From NCBI RefSeq assembly GCF_001598495.1, contig NZ_BCZB01000027.1, positions 1 through 37,926 on the forward strand: a stretch of 37,926 bases of DNA, in the 5' to 3' direction. The position numbers were made by a program, and so were the translations under genes. Positions 15,636 to 23,507 of the stretch are shown piece by piece. The notes under the pieces are model-generated. The model saw only the letters and a program-made list of their open reading frames with translations, was not told where the DNA came from and ran no database searches. Source of the DNA: Neokomagataea thailandica NBRC 106555. Its GTDB lineage: Bacteria; Pseudomonadota; Alphaproteobacteria; Acetobacterales; Acetobacteraceae. How positions within the stretch are numbered: the first letter of the stretch is position 1; every line of letters begins with the position of its first letter.

Positions 15636-17411
15636 TTACGCCAAGACTTCAAACGTATCCGCAGCACAACTGCGACCTTCAATATGATGACGGTGCCATA
15701 ACGCCAAAAAGAGCAATGTCCACGCCTGCCGTGCATGACCGCGGCGGCTTGCTGTCTCAAAAATACGCCGCACTCGGCTTTCATCAAACACCGCAGCGAC
15801 AGCCGGATTACGCGCCACCAACGGCCACAACCGTGCAGATTCAGCCTCAATCCAAGCACCAACAGGCACCGTAAAACCTTGTTTCGGCGCGAAAGGCCGC
15901 GCCTGTGGCAGCGCATCTTGTAACCACTGCCGCAACAGCCATTTCCCTTGACCATCCCTAATCTTGAAATGATCCGGCAACGGCCAAATCGCGCGTGCAA
16001 CAACCGGGTCCAGTAACGGAGTACGCCCTTCCACCGAATGTGCCATCAAGCATCTGTCCAACTTCAAGAGCAGATCATTCGGCAGCCATTCCGCCACATC
16101 AATCGCTTGCACAGCAGGCAAACCCGCCCGGCGCTGGGACAATTCCAAAGCCGCCAGACCTGTCCGCCATGGACGCGCCCGCGCAATACCCGGCCCCCCC
16201 AAACTCCGCCCGAATGTACCCGAACGCCAACTACCACGCCCGCCGCGCCACCAAGGACGCATCGCCCGGCGATACCGCCCATACCCCGCGAAAAGCTCAT
16301 CACCACCCTCTCCACTGAGCAAAACCGTCACAGCTTTACGGGCTTCTTGGGCCAAGAACCATGTCGGAATAATCGCGTAATCTGCCGTGGGGTCATCCAT
16401 AGCCGCCACAATTTTGGGCAAATCACGCCAGACCATCTCCGGTGTGATGCTCAAAATATGATGCTCAGCCCCAACATGCCCAGCCAATGCCGCCGCATGA
16501 GCCGTTTCATCCGCTACAGTCACCGTACTGCCGGTCTCGAACCGGGCCGTCCATGCCCGCAAGCGCGGCAAACCCAAACGATGAGCCGCCGCCAACAAAG
16601 CCGAACTATCAATCCCACCGGATAAGAACAGCCCTAACGGCACATCGGCCCGCATATGCGCCAAAACACTATCCGTCAGCGCTTTATCTAACCGCTCCAA
16701 AGCCTGCGCATCGGTCAAACTCTCAACAGAGAGCCGCTCCGCTTCCACCAACGGGTCACGCTTGCGCGATTCAACGATCCGCCCATCAACGATCCGCAAC
16801 GTTTCACCCGGCAAAACACGCCGAATACCGGGGAAAATAGTTTTCGGACCCGTGGTAAATTGCAACTGCAACAGCTCATCACGTGCAGCATCTCTTAACC
16901 GGCGCTCACCAAAACCGCCCGCTAATAGCGCTTGTGCTTCAGAGGCAAACGCAACGCCGCCTTCAAACTCCGCAATATACAGCGGTTTAATCCCAAACGG
17001 ATCACGAGAGAGCAGCATCTCATGTGCGCCATGCTGATTCTCAACGGCGGCAATCGCGTACATCCCCCGTAATTCAGCCGTATAGCCTGCACCTTCGCGC
17101 AGCCACATGTGCAAAGGGGGCTCACAATCGCTTTGCGTCCGGAAAAAATCTGATGCGAAACCTGCCCGTAAGGCGGGATCATTATAAATCTCACCATTCG
17201 CCATCAGCGCGGCTTGGCCATACTGGAAAGGCTGCTGCCCCCCCGCAATATCCACAATCGCCAAGCGCCGATGCCGCAAGGCCGCGCCCGCAAGATCTAA
17301 CCGCCCTTCACCATCCGGACCACGATGCAATAACGCCGCAGACATCCGGTCAAGCACCTCTTGGTCCGGCTTAAAGCCCGGGCGGCAAGAAATGCCGGTC
17401 ATGCCGCACAT
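15636..17411 (-). CDS. asnB: Asparagine synthetase, glutamine-hydrolysing (AsnB type)
   Basis: A 591-residue enzyme with an N-terminal class II glutamine amidotransferase domain. Cys2 (MCGMTG) is the nucleophile, followed by HRGPDGEG, LAIVDIAGGQQP and NGEIYN. The C-terminal ATP-pyrophosphatase domain has LFLSGGIDSSALLAA and LSGEGGDELFAGYGRYR. It would transfer ammonia to aspartate or to another carboxylate. Its start overlaps the stop of a GT4 glycosyltransferase (TAATG), an arrangement also seen where AsnB-like proteins modify surface polysaccharides. True asparagine synthetase and a polysaccharide amidotransferase are both possible. The lid region WWRGGRGSWRSGTFGRSLGG is basic and glycine-rich. 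Confidence 0.87.
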   Translation of the reverse strand: MCGMTGISCRPGFKPDQEVLDRMSAALLHRGPDGEGRLDLAGAALRHRRLAIVDIAGGQQPFQYGQAALMANGEIYNDPALRAGFASDFFRTQSDCEPPLHMWLREGAGYTAELRGMYAIAAVENQHGAHEMLLSRDPFGIKPLYIAEFEGGVAFASEAQALLAGGFGERRLRDAARDELLQLQFTTGPKTIFPGIRRVLPGETLRIVDGRIVESRKRDPLVEAERLSVESLTDAQALERLDKALTDSVLAHMRADVPLGLFLSGGIDSSALLAAAHRLGLPRLRAWTARFETGSTVTVADETAHAAALAGHVGAEHHILSITPEMVWRDLPKIVAAMDDPTADYAIIPTWFLAQEARKAVTVLLSGEGGDELFAGYGRYRRAMRPWWRGGRGSWRSGTFGRSLGGPGIARARPWRTGLAALELSQRRAGLPAVQAIDVAEWLPNDLLLKLDRCLMAHSVEGRTPLLDPVVARAIWPLPDHFKIRDGQGKWLLRQWLQDALPQARPFAPKQGFTVPVGAWIEAESARLWPLVARNPAVAAVFDESRVRRIFETASRRGHARQAWTLLFLALWHRHHIEGRSCAADTFEVLA

Positions 17412-18556
17412 TAGCGAGCACCCTTCGGTGAACCCAACGGCCCCCTAAGCTTATAAACATCATACGGACGCCTAATATACGCCTCCCCACACCCCAAGAA
17501 GTCAGACCACTGCTCCATCACAACATCTTCTGCGAACTCACGCTCAAAGCGCGTGCGCCCATTGCCCGCTAACCGTTCAGCCAACGCCGCATTCTCGAAG
17601 ACTTCCCCCATCTGCGCTGCTAAAGCACGGTCATCTTCCACGGGGGCGAGCAAGCCATCTTCCGTGCCAGCCAAAATTTCTTCCGGCCCTTGAATCGCAC
17701 TCGCCACCACCGGTACGCGCGCCGACAGCGCTTCGATCACCACATTCCCCAAAGGCTCAATGCGTGACGGACAAACAAGCAGCGTGCAAGCCCGCAACCA
17801 TGGCCCCGTTTGCGTCACCCAACCCGGCATATGCACCCGATCAGCCACACCTTCACTGCGCGCCAAAGCCTCCAACGCCCCCCGCTCGGGCCCTTCTCCA
17901 GCAATCACCACATGCTGACCCGGCAGGTGGCGCATCGCACGGATCAACACGTCAAATGCTTTATTCTTATGCAGACGCCCAAGCGCCAAAGCGAACGGAG
18001 TATTGGGGGCTAAAAACGAAGGCCGCTCCGGCATTACACCAGAAAAATCTGTCGCAAAATTGGGCAGATAATGAACTTGGCTTTCATCCCAACCTTGCTC
18101 AACCATCCAACGGGCCAAGCCGCGTGTATTACCGATCAAATCCGTGCAGCGCCGATAATTGGATAAATCATAATATCCGCCCAGACGCCCAGCCAAACGC
18201 CCCCTCACCTCCGGCAATTTTTGAGCCGCACGGCTCATCCATGCCACAACAACATCAGGCTGGATTTCATCCAAGGCACGCTTAAGCTGCTTTCGTGTCC
18301 AAAAATCAATTGGCCCACCAAAGCGGAAGCACTGCGTCGGCACACCTGCCGCACGCAAGCGAGCCTCCCGCCCCGCTTCCGTACGGATCAACGCATGGGT
18401 CGTACGCCCCGACTTGTGCTGCGCTATCGCTAAGCGTTCAAAGAACAACTCCGCCCCACCACGCGCAGAACCTGCCATAACATGCGCCACAGAGGCACGC
18501 ATATCGATATCGGGGCAATCACTCTCGGACCGTGCCGAAGATACGGAAAATACCAT
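17411..18556 (-). CDS. Glycosyltransferase family 4
   Basis: About 380 residues with a GT-B fold. The N-terminal domain starts at VAHVMAGSARGGAELFFERLA, a GT4 acceptor-side signature. The nucleotide-sugar domain contains ALALGRLHKNKAFDVLIRAM, VVIAGEGPERGALEAL, and the retaining EX7E motif region EPLGNVVIEALSARVPVVAS. It probably adds a sugar in lipopolysaccharide or another surface glycan on the cytoplasmic face of the inner membrane. The frame is open to a TTG at 18571; ATGs at 18556 and 18502 are alternatives and none has a strong Shine-Dalgarno. It is translationally coupled to the AsnB-type gene. Confidence 0.85.
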   Translation of the reverse strand: MVFSVSSARSESDCPDIDMRASVAHVMAGSARGGAELFFERLAIAQHKSGRTTHALIRTEAGREARLRAAGVPTQCFRFGGPIDFWTRKQLKRALDEIQPDVVVAWMSRAAQKLPEVRGRLAGRLGGYYDLSNYRRCTDLIGNTRGLARWMVEQGWDESQVHYLPNFATDFSGVMPERPSFLAPNTPFALALGRLHKNKAFDVLIRAMRHLPGQHVVIAGEGPERGALEALARSEGVADRVHMPGWVTQTGPWLRACTLLVCPSRIEPLGNVVIEALSARVPVVASAIQGPEEILAGTEDGLLAPVEDDRALAAQMGEVFENAALAERLAGNGRTRFEREFAEDVVMEQWSDFLGCGEAYIRRPYDVYKLRGPLGSPKGAR

Positions 18557-18603
18557 AGCTCTATTTATCAACTATGCCGCGCAACGCATCAAGGGCAGAC
18601 CCC

Positions 18604-18638
18604 TAAAAACTGCGCCATCATCCGGCCTGAGTGATGGC
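18604..18638 (-). terminator. Probable terminator after gno
   Basis: On the minus strand GCCATCA and TGATGGC (18614-18638) pair around an 11-base loop, followed after GCAG by TTTTTA. The stem is short and the T-run is offset, but the position, between gno and the GT4 gene, fits. Confidence 0.4.
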
Positions 18639-18714
18639 ACCTTGAAAAGCGTGACCTTGGACTCATCAGCCACACTCCCCAAGCCGACACTCCACACTTC
18701 ACACCGGATAAAAA

Positions 18715-19482
18715 TCATACCGAAACGGTAATGCCGCCATCCACCATCAGAACATGGCCATTCACAAAGCTGGATGCGTCCGATGCAAGGAAAACGGCTG
18801 CCCCGACTAACTCCTCCACCTGCCCCCAACGGCCCGCAGGCGTGCGCTTACAGAGCCAATCTGTAAATTCTTCATTCGCAACCAAAGCTGCATTCATTTC
18901 CGTTGCAAAATAGCCCGGTGCAATACCATTGATTTGCAAGCCATGCCGCGCCCAATCCGTCGCCATACCACGCGTCAAGTTCTTCACCGCACCTTTTGTA
19001 GCGGTATAGGGAGCGATACCGGGCCGAGCGAGTTCACTTTGCACAGAACAGATATTAATAATCTTCCCGTGTCCGCGCGGAATCATATGCTGCGCCACAG
19101 CCTGCCCCACGAAGAAAACTGCATTCAGATTGGTCGTAATCAACGCATCCCAATCCGCCCGTTCAAAGCTCTCCAACGGGCCACGGCGCTGAATTCCGGC
19201 ATTGTTAATCACAATATCCAACGGGCCAAGCACACGTTCAACCTGCTCAATCCCAGTCTGAACTTCTGCCTGATCTGTCACGTCAAAAACGGCCGTCTTC
19301 ACCAACAACCCGTCTTTTTCCAATTCAGCCTGTGCAGCGTCCAGCGCGGCGGCCTTGCGCCCATTCAGCACGACCTCAGCCCCGGCCTCCGCCAAACCCC
19401 GCGCCAGAGTCAGGCCAATGCCCCGAGATGCCCCAGTAATCAAAGCACGCTTACCAGAGAGCGAAAACAAATCATGCGCCAT
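18715..19482 (-). CDS. gno: Gluconate 5-dehydrogenase / 5-keto-D-gluconate 5-reductase
   Basis: A 255-residue short-chain dehydrogenase. The Rossmann motif is TGASRGIGLTLA near residue 15, followed by NNAGIQRRGPL, the catalytic Ser in NICSVQSELARPG, and YTATKGAVK with Tyr and Lys. It ends FVNGHVLMVDGGITVSV. The string of conserved segments (for example DWLCKRTPAGRWGQVEELVGAAVFL) is almost the Gluconobacter oxydans Gno sequence as I remember it. That enzyme is an NADP-dependent cytosolic reductase of 5-ketogluconate. The frame is open to 19506, but the ATG at 19482 has GGAG nine bases upstream and matches the family start MAHDLFSLSG. It is probably a single-gene unit with a promoter in 19483-19700. 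Confidence 0.92.
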   Translation of the reverse strand: MAHDLFSLSGKRALITGASRGIGLTLARGLAEAGAEVVLNGRKAAALDAAQAELEKDGLLVKTAVFDVTDQAEVQTGIEQVERVLGPLDIVINNAGIQRRGPLESFERADWDALITTNLNAVFFVGQAVAQHMIPRGHGKIINICSVQSELARPGIAPYTATKGAVKNLTRGMATDWARHGLQINGIAPGYFATEMNAALVANEEFTDWLCKRTPAGRWGQVEELVGAAVFLASDASSFVNGHVLMVDGGITVSV

Positions 19483-19712
19483 TACCATCTCCATATCCTC
19501 AAGCACTAAGAGACCGTTTAAGACACCGAGAAACCTAGACCTCCAACACTACGCCGTCATGTCACATCTTAGTCATGCACAACGCGCCATCACGCCCCCC
19601 CAACCACACGAATACATTCAAGCGCGCCTGCTGCTATACCCACGCATAACACTGCGCAAAATACCCTATCTTGTACCAACAATCACAGCCATTCGGCACG
19701 CCTCTAGAGAAC
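19483..19712. other. Intergenic spacer upstream of gno
   Basis: Gene-poor sequence between the gno start and the promoter of the VOC leader. It should hold the gno promoter, but I see no convincing -35/-10 pair. No repeat or open frame with coding character was found. Confidence 0.5.
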
Positions 19713-19740
19713 TTGACTCAAAATACGCACCACCTAAATT
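19713..19740 (+). promoter_or_regulatory. Candidate sigma-70 promoter for the VOC leader transcript
   Basis: TTGACT (19713-19718) and TAAATT (19735-19740) are separated by 16 bp. This predicts a transcript start near 19747 and a leader of about 190 nt before the VOC start codon. Confidence 0.5.
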
Positions 19741-19746
19741 ACTCAA

Positions 19747-19936
19747 TGCCTAAAAAGACAGCGATACAGGTATGGTGACAACCTGTGGTCTCCTTGGAGA
19801 CAGTCACGCTTGAGCGCATAACGCCGCTCTTGGCCATGGCCGGACACAACGAGGATGCCCCTCGTGCGTGGTCGGTCGTCGCTGCCTGCATCACGATCGG
19901 CTCGTGTCCGTTTTTATCAATGATAAGGACACGACC
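19747..19936 (+). promoter_or_regulatory. Highly structured 5' leader with Shine-Dalgarno-sequestering hairpin (riboswitch candidate)
   Basis: Many perfect complementary segments occur in order: ACAGGT/ACCTGT (19766/19781), GTGAC/GTCAC (19776/19803) around GTCTC/GAGAC (19788/19797), GAGCG/CGCTC (19812/19825), and ACGAGG/CCTCGT (19849/19860). A final hairpin pairs TCGTGTCC (19902-19909) plus TTATC (19914-19918) with GATAAGGACACGA (19922-19934), which buries the AAGGA ribosome site. An upstream CGGACAC (19841-19847) can instead pair with GTGTCCG (19904-19910) and free it. Two mutually exclusive pairings of this sort are the usual design of a translational riboswitch. I do not recognise a known class. 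Confidence 0.6.
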
Positions 19937-20344
19937 ATGATACTAAATCATATCAACCTCTATAGCCACGATACCGACGCTGACCGAGCAATGTTCGAAC
20001 GGTATTTCGGCCTACACACACTCGTCCTACGCGGCCCAAAAATGGCTATCATGCAAGACGATAACGGCTTGGTGCTGATCTTAAATCACTTTGAAAGTAA
20101 ACTCAGTGGGTTCAACTACCCCAAGAGTTTCGACGTCCTGCACATCGGCTTCATTCGAGATTCCCGTGAGGCGGTAGACGCACTGTATTCACGTTTAAAC
20201 AAAGATGGCTGGGATGTGCAGGCACCGCATAATACGCATGGTGCATGGGCGTTCTATTTCAAAGCAAAAGGTGGATACTTCGTTGAAGTAACAACACTCA
20301 CCCCCATCCGCCCTGAAGAGGTCTATCATGGCCATACTGCGTAA
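19937..20344 (+). CDS. VOC-family (glyoxalase/bleomycin-resistance/dioxygenase) protein
   Basis: A 135-residue single vicinal-oxygen-chelate domain. It shows paired beta-alpha-beta-beta-beta units: NHINLYSHD with H5, then VLILNHFES, VLHIGFIRDS with H69, and GGYFVEVTTL with E117. These His and Glu residues are at the usual metal-ligand positions. Substrates of such proteins range from methylglyoxal adducts to antibiotics and cannot be read here. The frame opens at 19868, but the ATG at 19937 follows an AAGGA Shine-Dalgarno and starts exactly at the fold. The gene stands alone on the plus strand and is controlled, by inference, through the structured leader. Confidence 0.85.
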   Translation: MILNHINLYSHDTDADRAMFERYFGLHTLVLRGPKMAIMQDDNGLVLILNHFESKLSGFNYPKSFDVLHIGFIRDSREAVDALYSRLNKDGWDVQAPHNTHGAWAFYFKAKGGYFVEVTTLTPIRPEEVYHGHTA

Positions 20345-20378
20345 CATTTTTCTATAATCGATGGCTTTACGTACTGAT

Positions 20379-20417
20379 TAAAAAAACTCGCCTTTCCCTC
20401 TCTAACGGAAAGGCGAG
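20379..20417 (-). terminator. Rho-independent terminator after GT9 gene
   Basis: CTCGCCTTTCC (20387-20397) and GGAAAGGCGAG (20407-20417) pair as an 11-bp stem. On the minus strand a run of seven or more Ts follows (the A-run at 20379-20386). It ends the GT9-side operon and may also stop the convergent VOC transcript. Confidence 0.87.
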
Positions 20418-20467
20418 GACACATGGATTACACCTTTGATGACGCGCTGGTAAACTGCGCTGCCCCC

Positions 20468-21361
20468 TCAGGGCTTTCCTTGCAAAACCCCACGCGCCGC
20501 TTCAATCACGACATCTTCCGCCAAACCCGCAATCGGTGCCTCCCCTTCCGGCCCCGGCGCGGAAATGGCAAAAGCCGCCACACCGGCCGGAGCATATTCG
20601 CTTTGCTTAGACGGACCAAACAAGCCGAGCGTCGGCGTCCCAGCAGCCGCAGATAAATGCATCAAACCCGAGTCATTACCAACAAAGAGCCTACAACGCT
20701 TTAACAAGGCCCCAACCAGCCCCAACGCATGGTCACCGCCTAAATCATAAGCATCCGGCAGGGCGTCTAACACCGGTTGCGCGCGGGCACGTTCCACGTC
20801 ACCCGGGCCGTAAAACACCGCTGACCGCAACCCCTCACTCCGCAGGGCTTCAGCTACCGCAACAAAACGCTCCGCAGGCCAAATCTTTCCATCCCAATTT
20901 GCCGTCGGGGCCAAGGCCACAATCGCCCCTTCGGGCAGGAGCGCTGCGGCTTGAACCTCTTGTTCTGGTGTGGACCACAGACAAGGCATCGGCGTGGGAC
21001 TGAACCCTAAAGCATCCCCCAACTGCACCACACGACGACCGGGCCTACGCCCGCCACGCACAATATGCCGCGCGCCAGCCCATAACGTCAGGCTGATCAA
21101 AGACCCGCGCAAATCCACGACCCGCGCCCAGCGCGTGGTCACACACATGCGCCACAGATCAAGCCAATGCCGGTCATGCTTGCGCTTTTCGAGCACAATA
21201 ACCCGTTCAACTTGCGGGTTAGGCTGAAAAAGCCCGGCCGCGACAGGCCCACAGACAACAGTAAAACGCGCCTGCGGAAAACGCTGTGACAGCGCGTCCA
21301 GAACACCCGTCGAGATCACAGCATCCCCCAAACGGTTTGCTGTAATAAAGAGAATGTTCAC
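20468..21361 (-). CDS. Glycosyltransferase family 9 (heptosyltransferase-like)
   Basis: A 297-residue GT-B enzyme. The N-terminus ILFITANRLGDAVISTGVLDAL is the GT9 acceptor-domain signature. Near residue 150 it has VALAPTANWDGKIWPAERFVAVAEAL, and later CRLFVGNDSGLMHLSAAAGTPTLGLFGPSKQSEYAP, the donor-site block of ADP-heptose:LPS heptosyltransferases. It probably extends the lipopolysaccharide core at the inner membrane. Translation begins at a GTG that overlaps the dnaQ stop (GTGA). It is the last gene of the aroE-coaE-dnaQ run. Confidence 0.88.
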   Translation of the reverse strand: MNILFITANRLGDAVISTGVLDALSQRFPQARFTVVCGPVAAGLFQPNPQVERVIVLEKRKHDRHWLDLWRMCVTTRWARVVDLRGSLISLTLWAGARHIVRGGRRPGRRVVQLGDALGFSPTPMPCLWSTPEQEVQAAALLPEGAIVALAPTANWDGKIWPAERFVAVAEALRSEGLRSAVFYGPGDVERARAQPVLDALPDAYDLGGDHALGLVGALLKRCRLFVGNDSGLMHLSAAAGTPTLGLFGPSKQSEYAPAGVAAFAISAPGPEGEAPIAGLAEDVVIEAARGVLQGKP

Positions 21362-22062
21362 GCCTCACCCTCGCCAGAAGAACGGTTCCAAATTGGATCT
21401 TTCATCTTGGATAAAAAGGCCGCATGGGCTGCACGTTCTTCTTCACTTGGCGGCGCCATCGGACGCGGCGGGCGGCTTTTAAGATACTCACCACCGCCTT
21501 GCCCTGATCGTCCACGAGACGGCCCGGACAAGCCCAATCCACGCTGCCGTCCCCCCATAAGCTCGACATACACTTCCGCCAGAAGACGGCAGTCCAACAG
21601 CGCATTATGGGTGCCACGTTCGGACAAATCGATATTAAAACGACGGCACAGTGCATCCAAGCTGGCCGGCATACCGGGATATTTCTTACGCGCCATCAGC
21701 ACAGTATCAACTGCGCGCGTGTCATAATCCAAAGGTACCCGTCCACACTTCATAAGCTCAGCATTCACGAACTTAAAATCGAACGGGGCATTATGCGCGA
21801 TCATGCGGGAATCCCCGATAAACGCTAAAAAACCATCCGCAATTTCCGGGAATTTTGGCTTACCCTGTAAGTCCTCAATACGGAAACCATGCACCTTTGT
21901 GGCCTCAGGCGGAATATCCCGCTCAGGGTCAATCAGCACATGATATTGTTCCCCCGTCGGCAAATCATCGACCAACTCCAAAGCCGCGATTTCGATGATT
22001 CTATCCCCCGTATCGGGGTCAAAACCTGTCGTTTCCGTATCGAAGAGAATAGACCGTGTCAT
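21358..22062 (-). CDS. dnaQ: DNA polymerase III epsilon subunit (3'-5' proofreading exonuclease)
   Basis: A 234-residue DnaQ. ExoI motif FDTETTG has Asp8 and Glu10; ExoII is HNAPFDFKFVN; ExoIII is the histidine-type GTHNALLDCRLLAEVY. A polar glycine-rich tail follows (SGPSRGRSGQGGGEY), as expected for the flexible linker to the polymerase subunit. The frame continues upstream inside coaE, but the ATG at 22062 overlaps the coaE stop (ATGA) and starts with the conserved MTRSILFDTETTG. The aroE-coaE-dnaQ order is widely conserved in Alphaproteobacteria. Confidence 0.96.
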   Translation of the reverse strand: MTRSILFDTETTGFDPDTGDRIIEIAALELVDDLPTGEQYHVLIDPERDIPPEATKVHGFRIEDLQGKPKFPEIADGFLAFIGDSRMIAHNAPFDFKFVNAELMKCGRVPLDYDTRAVDTVLMARKKYPGMPASLDALCRRFNIDLSERGTHNALLDCRLLAEVYVELMGGRQRGLGLSGPSRGRSGQGGGEYLKSRPPRPMAPPSEEERAAHAAFLSKMKDPIWNRSSGEGEA

Positions 22063-22661
22063 GCTGCTTTTCGTAATTTTTGCACCAATGCGCGAACCTG
22101 CAAGGCCGCCTGCCCGCGCGATAAACCCGTTCGTATCACGATGTCCGCGCGGCGTCTGCGTTCGATGTCGGACATCTGCCGTGCCAATAATTGACGCGCT
22201 TGAGAAAGACACATACTGCCCGCCCTCCCCCTACGCATAATCCGCGCCAAACGTGTGGCCATCGGGGCTTCAACAACCACAACGACATCGCAATTCCGAT
22301 CTTCCCCAACCTCCATCAAAAGCGGAATATCCAAAACACACATATCCACGCGCATACGCCGACAATGCTGCAAAAATGCTTTCCGCTCCGCACGTACCAA
22401 CGGATGCATAAGCGCTTCCAAACGCTTCAAACCCTGCGATTGCTGCCCTAAAGCATGACGCAGCGCCTGCCGGTCCAAAACCCCATCCCGCACCGTACCG
22501 GGAAACAAGCGCGCAATATCCGGCACAGCCCAACCACCCGGTGCTTGCAAGCGCCGCACCGTCGCGTCCGCATCAAACACTGGAATAGCCGCCCGGCGAA
22601 ACAACGCCGCTACCGTTGATTTTCCAGCAGCCATCCCTCCCGTCAGCCCGATAATCTGCAT
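22059..22661 (-). CDS. coaE: Dephospho-CoA kinase
   Basis: A 200-residue kinase that carries out the last step of coenzyme A synthesis. The P-loop GLTGGMAAGKST is at residues 5-16, with DADATVRRLQAPGG next and the conserved LDIPLLMEVGEDRNCDVVVVVEAP block in the middle. The length is normal for the family. It lies 3 bp downstream of aroE and its stop overlaps the dnaQ start, so the three genes are translationally coupled. Confidence 0.95.
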   Translation of the reverse strand: MQIIGLTGGMAAGKSTVAALFRRAAIPVFDADATVRRLQAPGGWAVPDIARLFPGTVRDGVLDRQALRHALGQQSQGLKRLEALMHPLVRAERKAFLQHCRRMRVDMCVLDIPLLMEVGEDRNCDVVVVVEAPMATRLARIMRRGRAGSMCLSQARQLLARQMSDIERRRRADIVIRTGLSRGQAALQVRALVQKLRKAA

Positions 22662-22664
22662 GGG

Positions 22665-23507
22665 TTAACGCAGGCTATCCGCCAAGAGTGCAAACACAGC
22701 CTCATCAACCACCGGCTTCACACCAAACCACGCTTCAAACCCAACACCCGCCTGATGAATCAACATACCAAGCCCATCAACCGTTTTGAGGCCCTTCGCT
22801 GCTGCGGCCTGCAAAAGCGGTGTCTCACGCGGCGTATACACAATATCCGCAACAGCCAGACCCGGCCCTGCCTCACGCAGCAAGGCAGACCAGTCTGGTG
22901 ATGCCCCTTTCATGCCCAGCGCCGTTGCATTCACCAACAAAGAACACCCAGACAAAAGAGTCGGCCAATCATGCCAAGCAATCGCCTCTCCACCATGCAG
23001 CGCCTCCACCAACGCCTCAGCGCGCGCTAAGGTGCGGTTCGCGATCAAAACCTCACAACCACGATCCAACAACGCCGCAGCCACAGCCCGCGCCGCGCCA
23101 CCAGCCCCCAGAATCAAAACACGCCCGTGTGGCACCACCCCATGAGCAAGGAGATTTTCACAAAACCCGCTCCCATCCGTACAATCACCAACAAGCCCTT
23201 TTGGCGTAAAAACAACCGTATTCACGGCCCCAGCCCTGCGTGCAGCATCCGTCACATAATCACATTCTGCCAGCGCCGCTTCTTTATACGGGATCGTTAC
23301 ATTAACCCCACAAAAGCCCGCCGCCTTAAGGCCCTTTAAGGCCGTCACAAACCCTTCTGGCGACGTTGGCAACGGAACATACGCACCATTCACCCCATAC
23401 AGACGGCACCAATAATTATGCATGAGAGGGGAGCGTGAATGCTCAACTGGCCACCCCATCACACCCGCAAGGCGCGTCTCACCTGTAATTTTTTGCTCAG
23501 CACTCAT
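22665..23507 (-). CDS. aroE: Shikimate dehydrogenase
   Basis: A 280-residue NADP-dependent enzyme of aromatic amino acid synthesis. The substrate site has EHSRSPLMHNYW and NVTIPYKEAAL with the catalytic Lys, plus DGSGFCENL. The Rossmann motif is LILGAGGAARAVAAAL, followed by NRTLARAEAL and NATALGM. The frame extends to 23561, but the ATG at 23507 overlaps the upstream stop (ATGA) and gives a normal start, MSAEQKITGETRLAGVMG. Confidence 0.95.
   Translation of the reverse strand: MSAEQKITGETRLAGVMGWPVEHSRSPLMHNYWCRLYGVNGAYVPLPTSPEGFVTALKGLKAAGFCGVNVTIPYKEAALAECDYVTDAARRAGAVNTVVFTPKGLVGDCTDGSGFCENLLAHGVVPHGRVLILGAGGAARAVAAALLDRGCEVLIANRTLARAEALVEALHGGEAIAWHDWPTLLSGCSLLVNATALGMKGASPDWSALLREAGPGLAVADIVYTPRETPLLQAAAAKGLKTVDGLGMLIHQAGVGFEAWFGVKPVVDEAVFALLADSLR

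Noticed and set aside
16038-16625. A 195-codon plus-strand frame opposite the AsnB gene
   Set aside because: Proline- and arginine-rich translation without motifs; antisense to a complete enzyme.
19747-19936. Leader as a known riboswitch (manganese, SAM, TPP, fluoride, guanidine)
   Set aside because: I looked for the conserved words of these classes and did not find them. This is a check from memory and not a covariance-model search.
21358-22212. Longer dnaQ start at 22212
   Set aside because: The extra 50 residues lie inside coaE, are unlike DnaQ and lack a ribosome site; the ATG at 22062 overlaps the coaE stop and fits the family.
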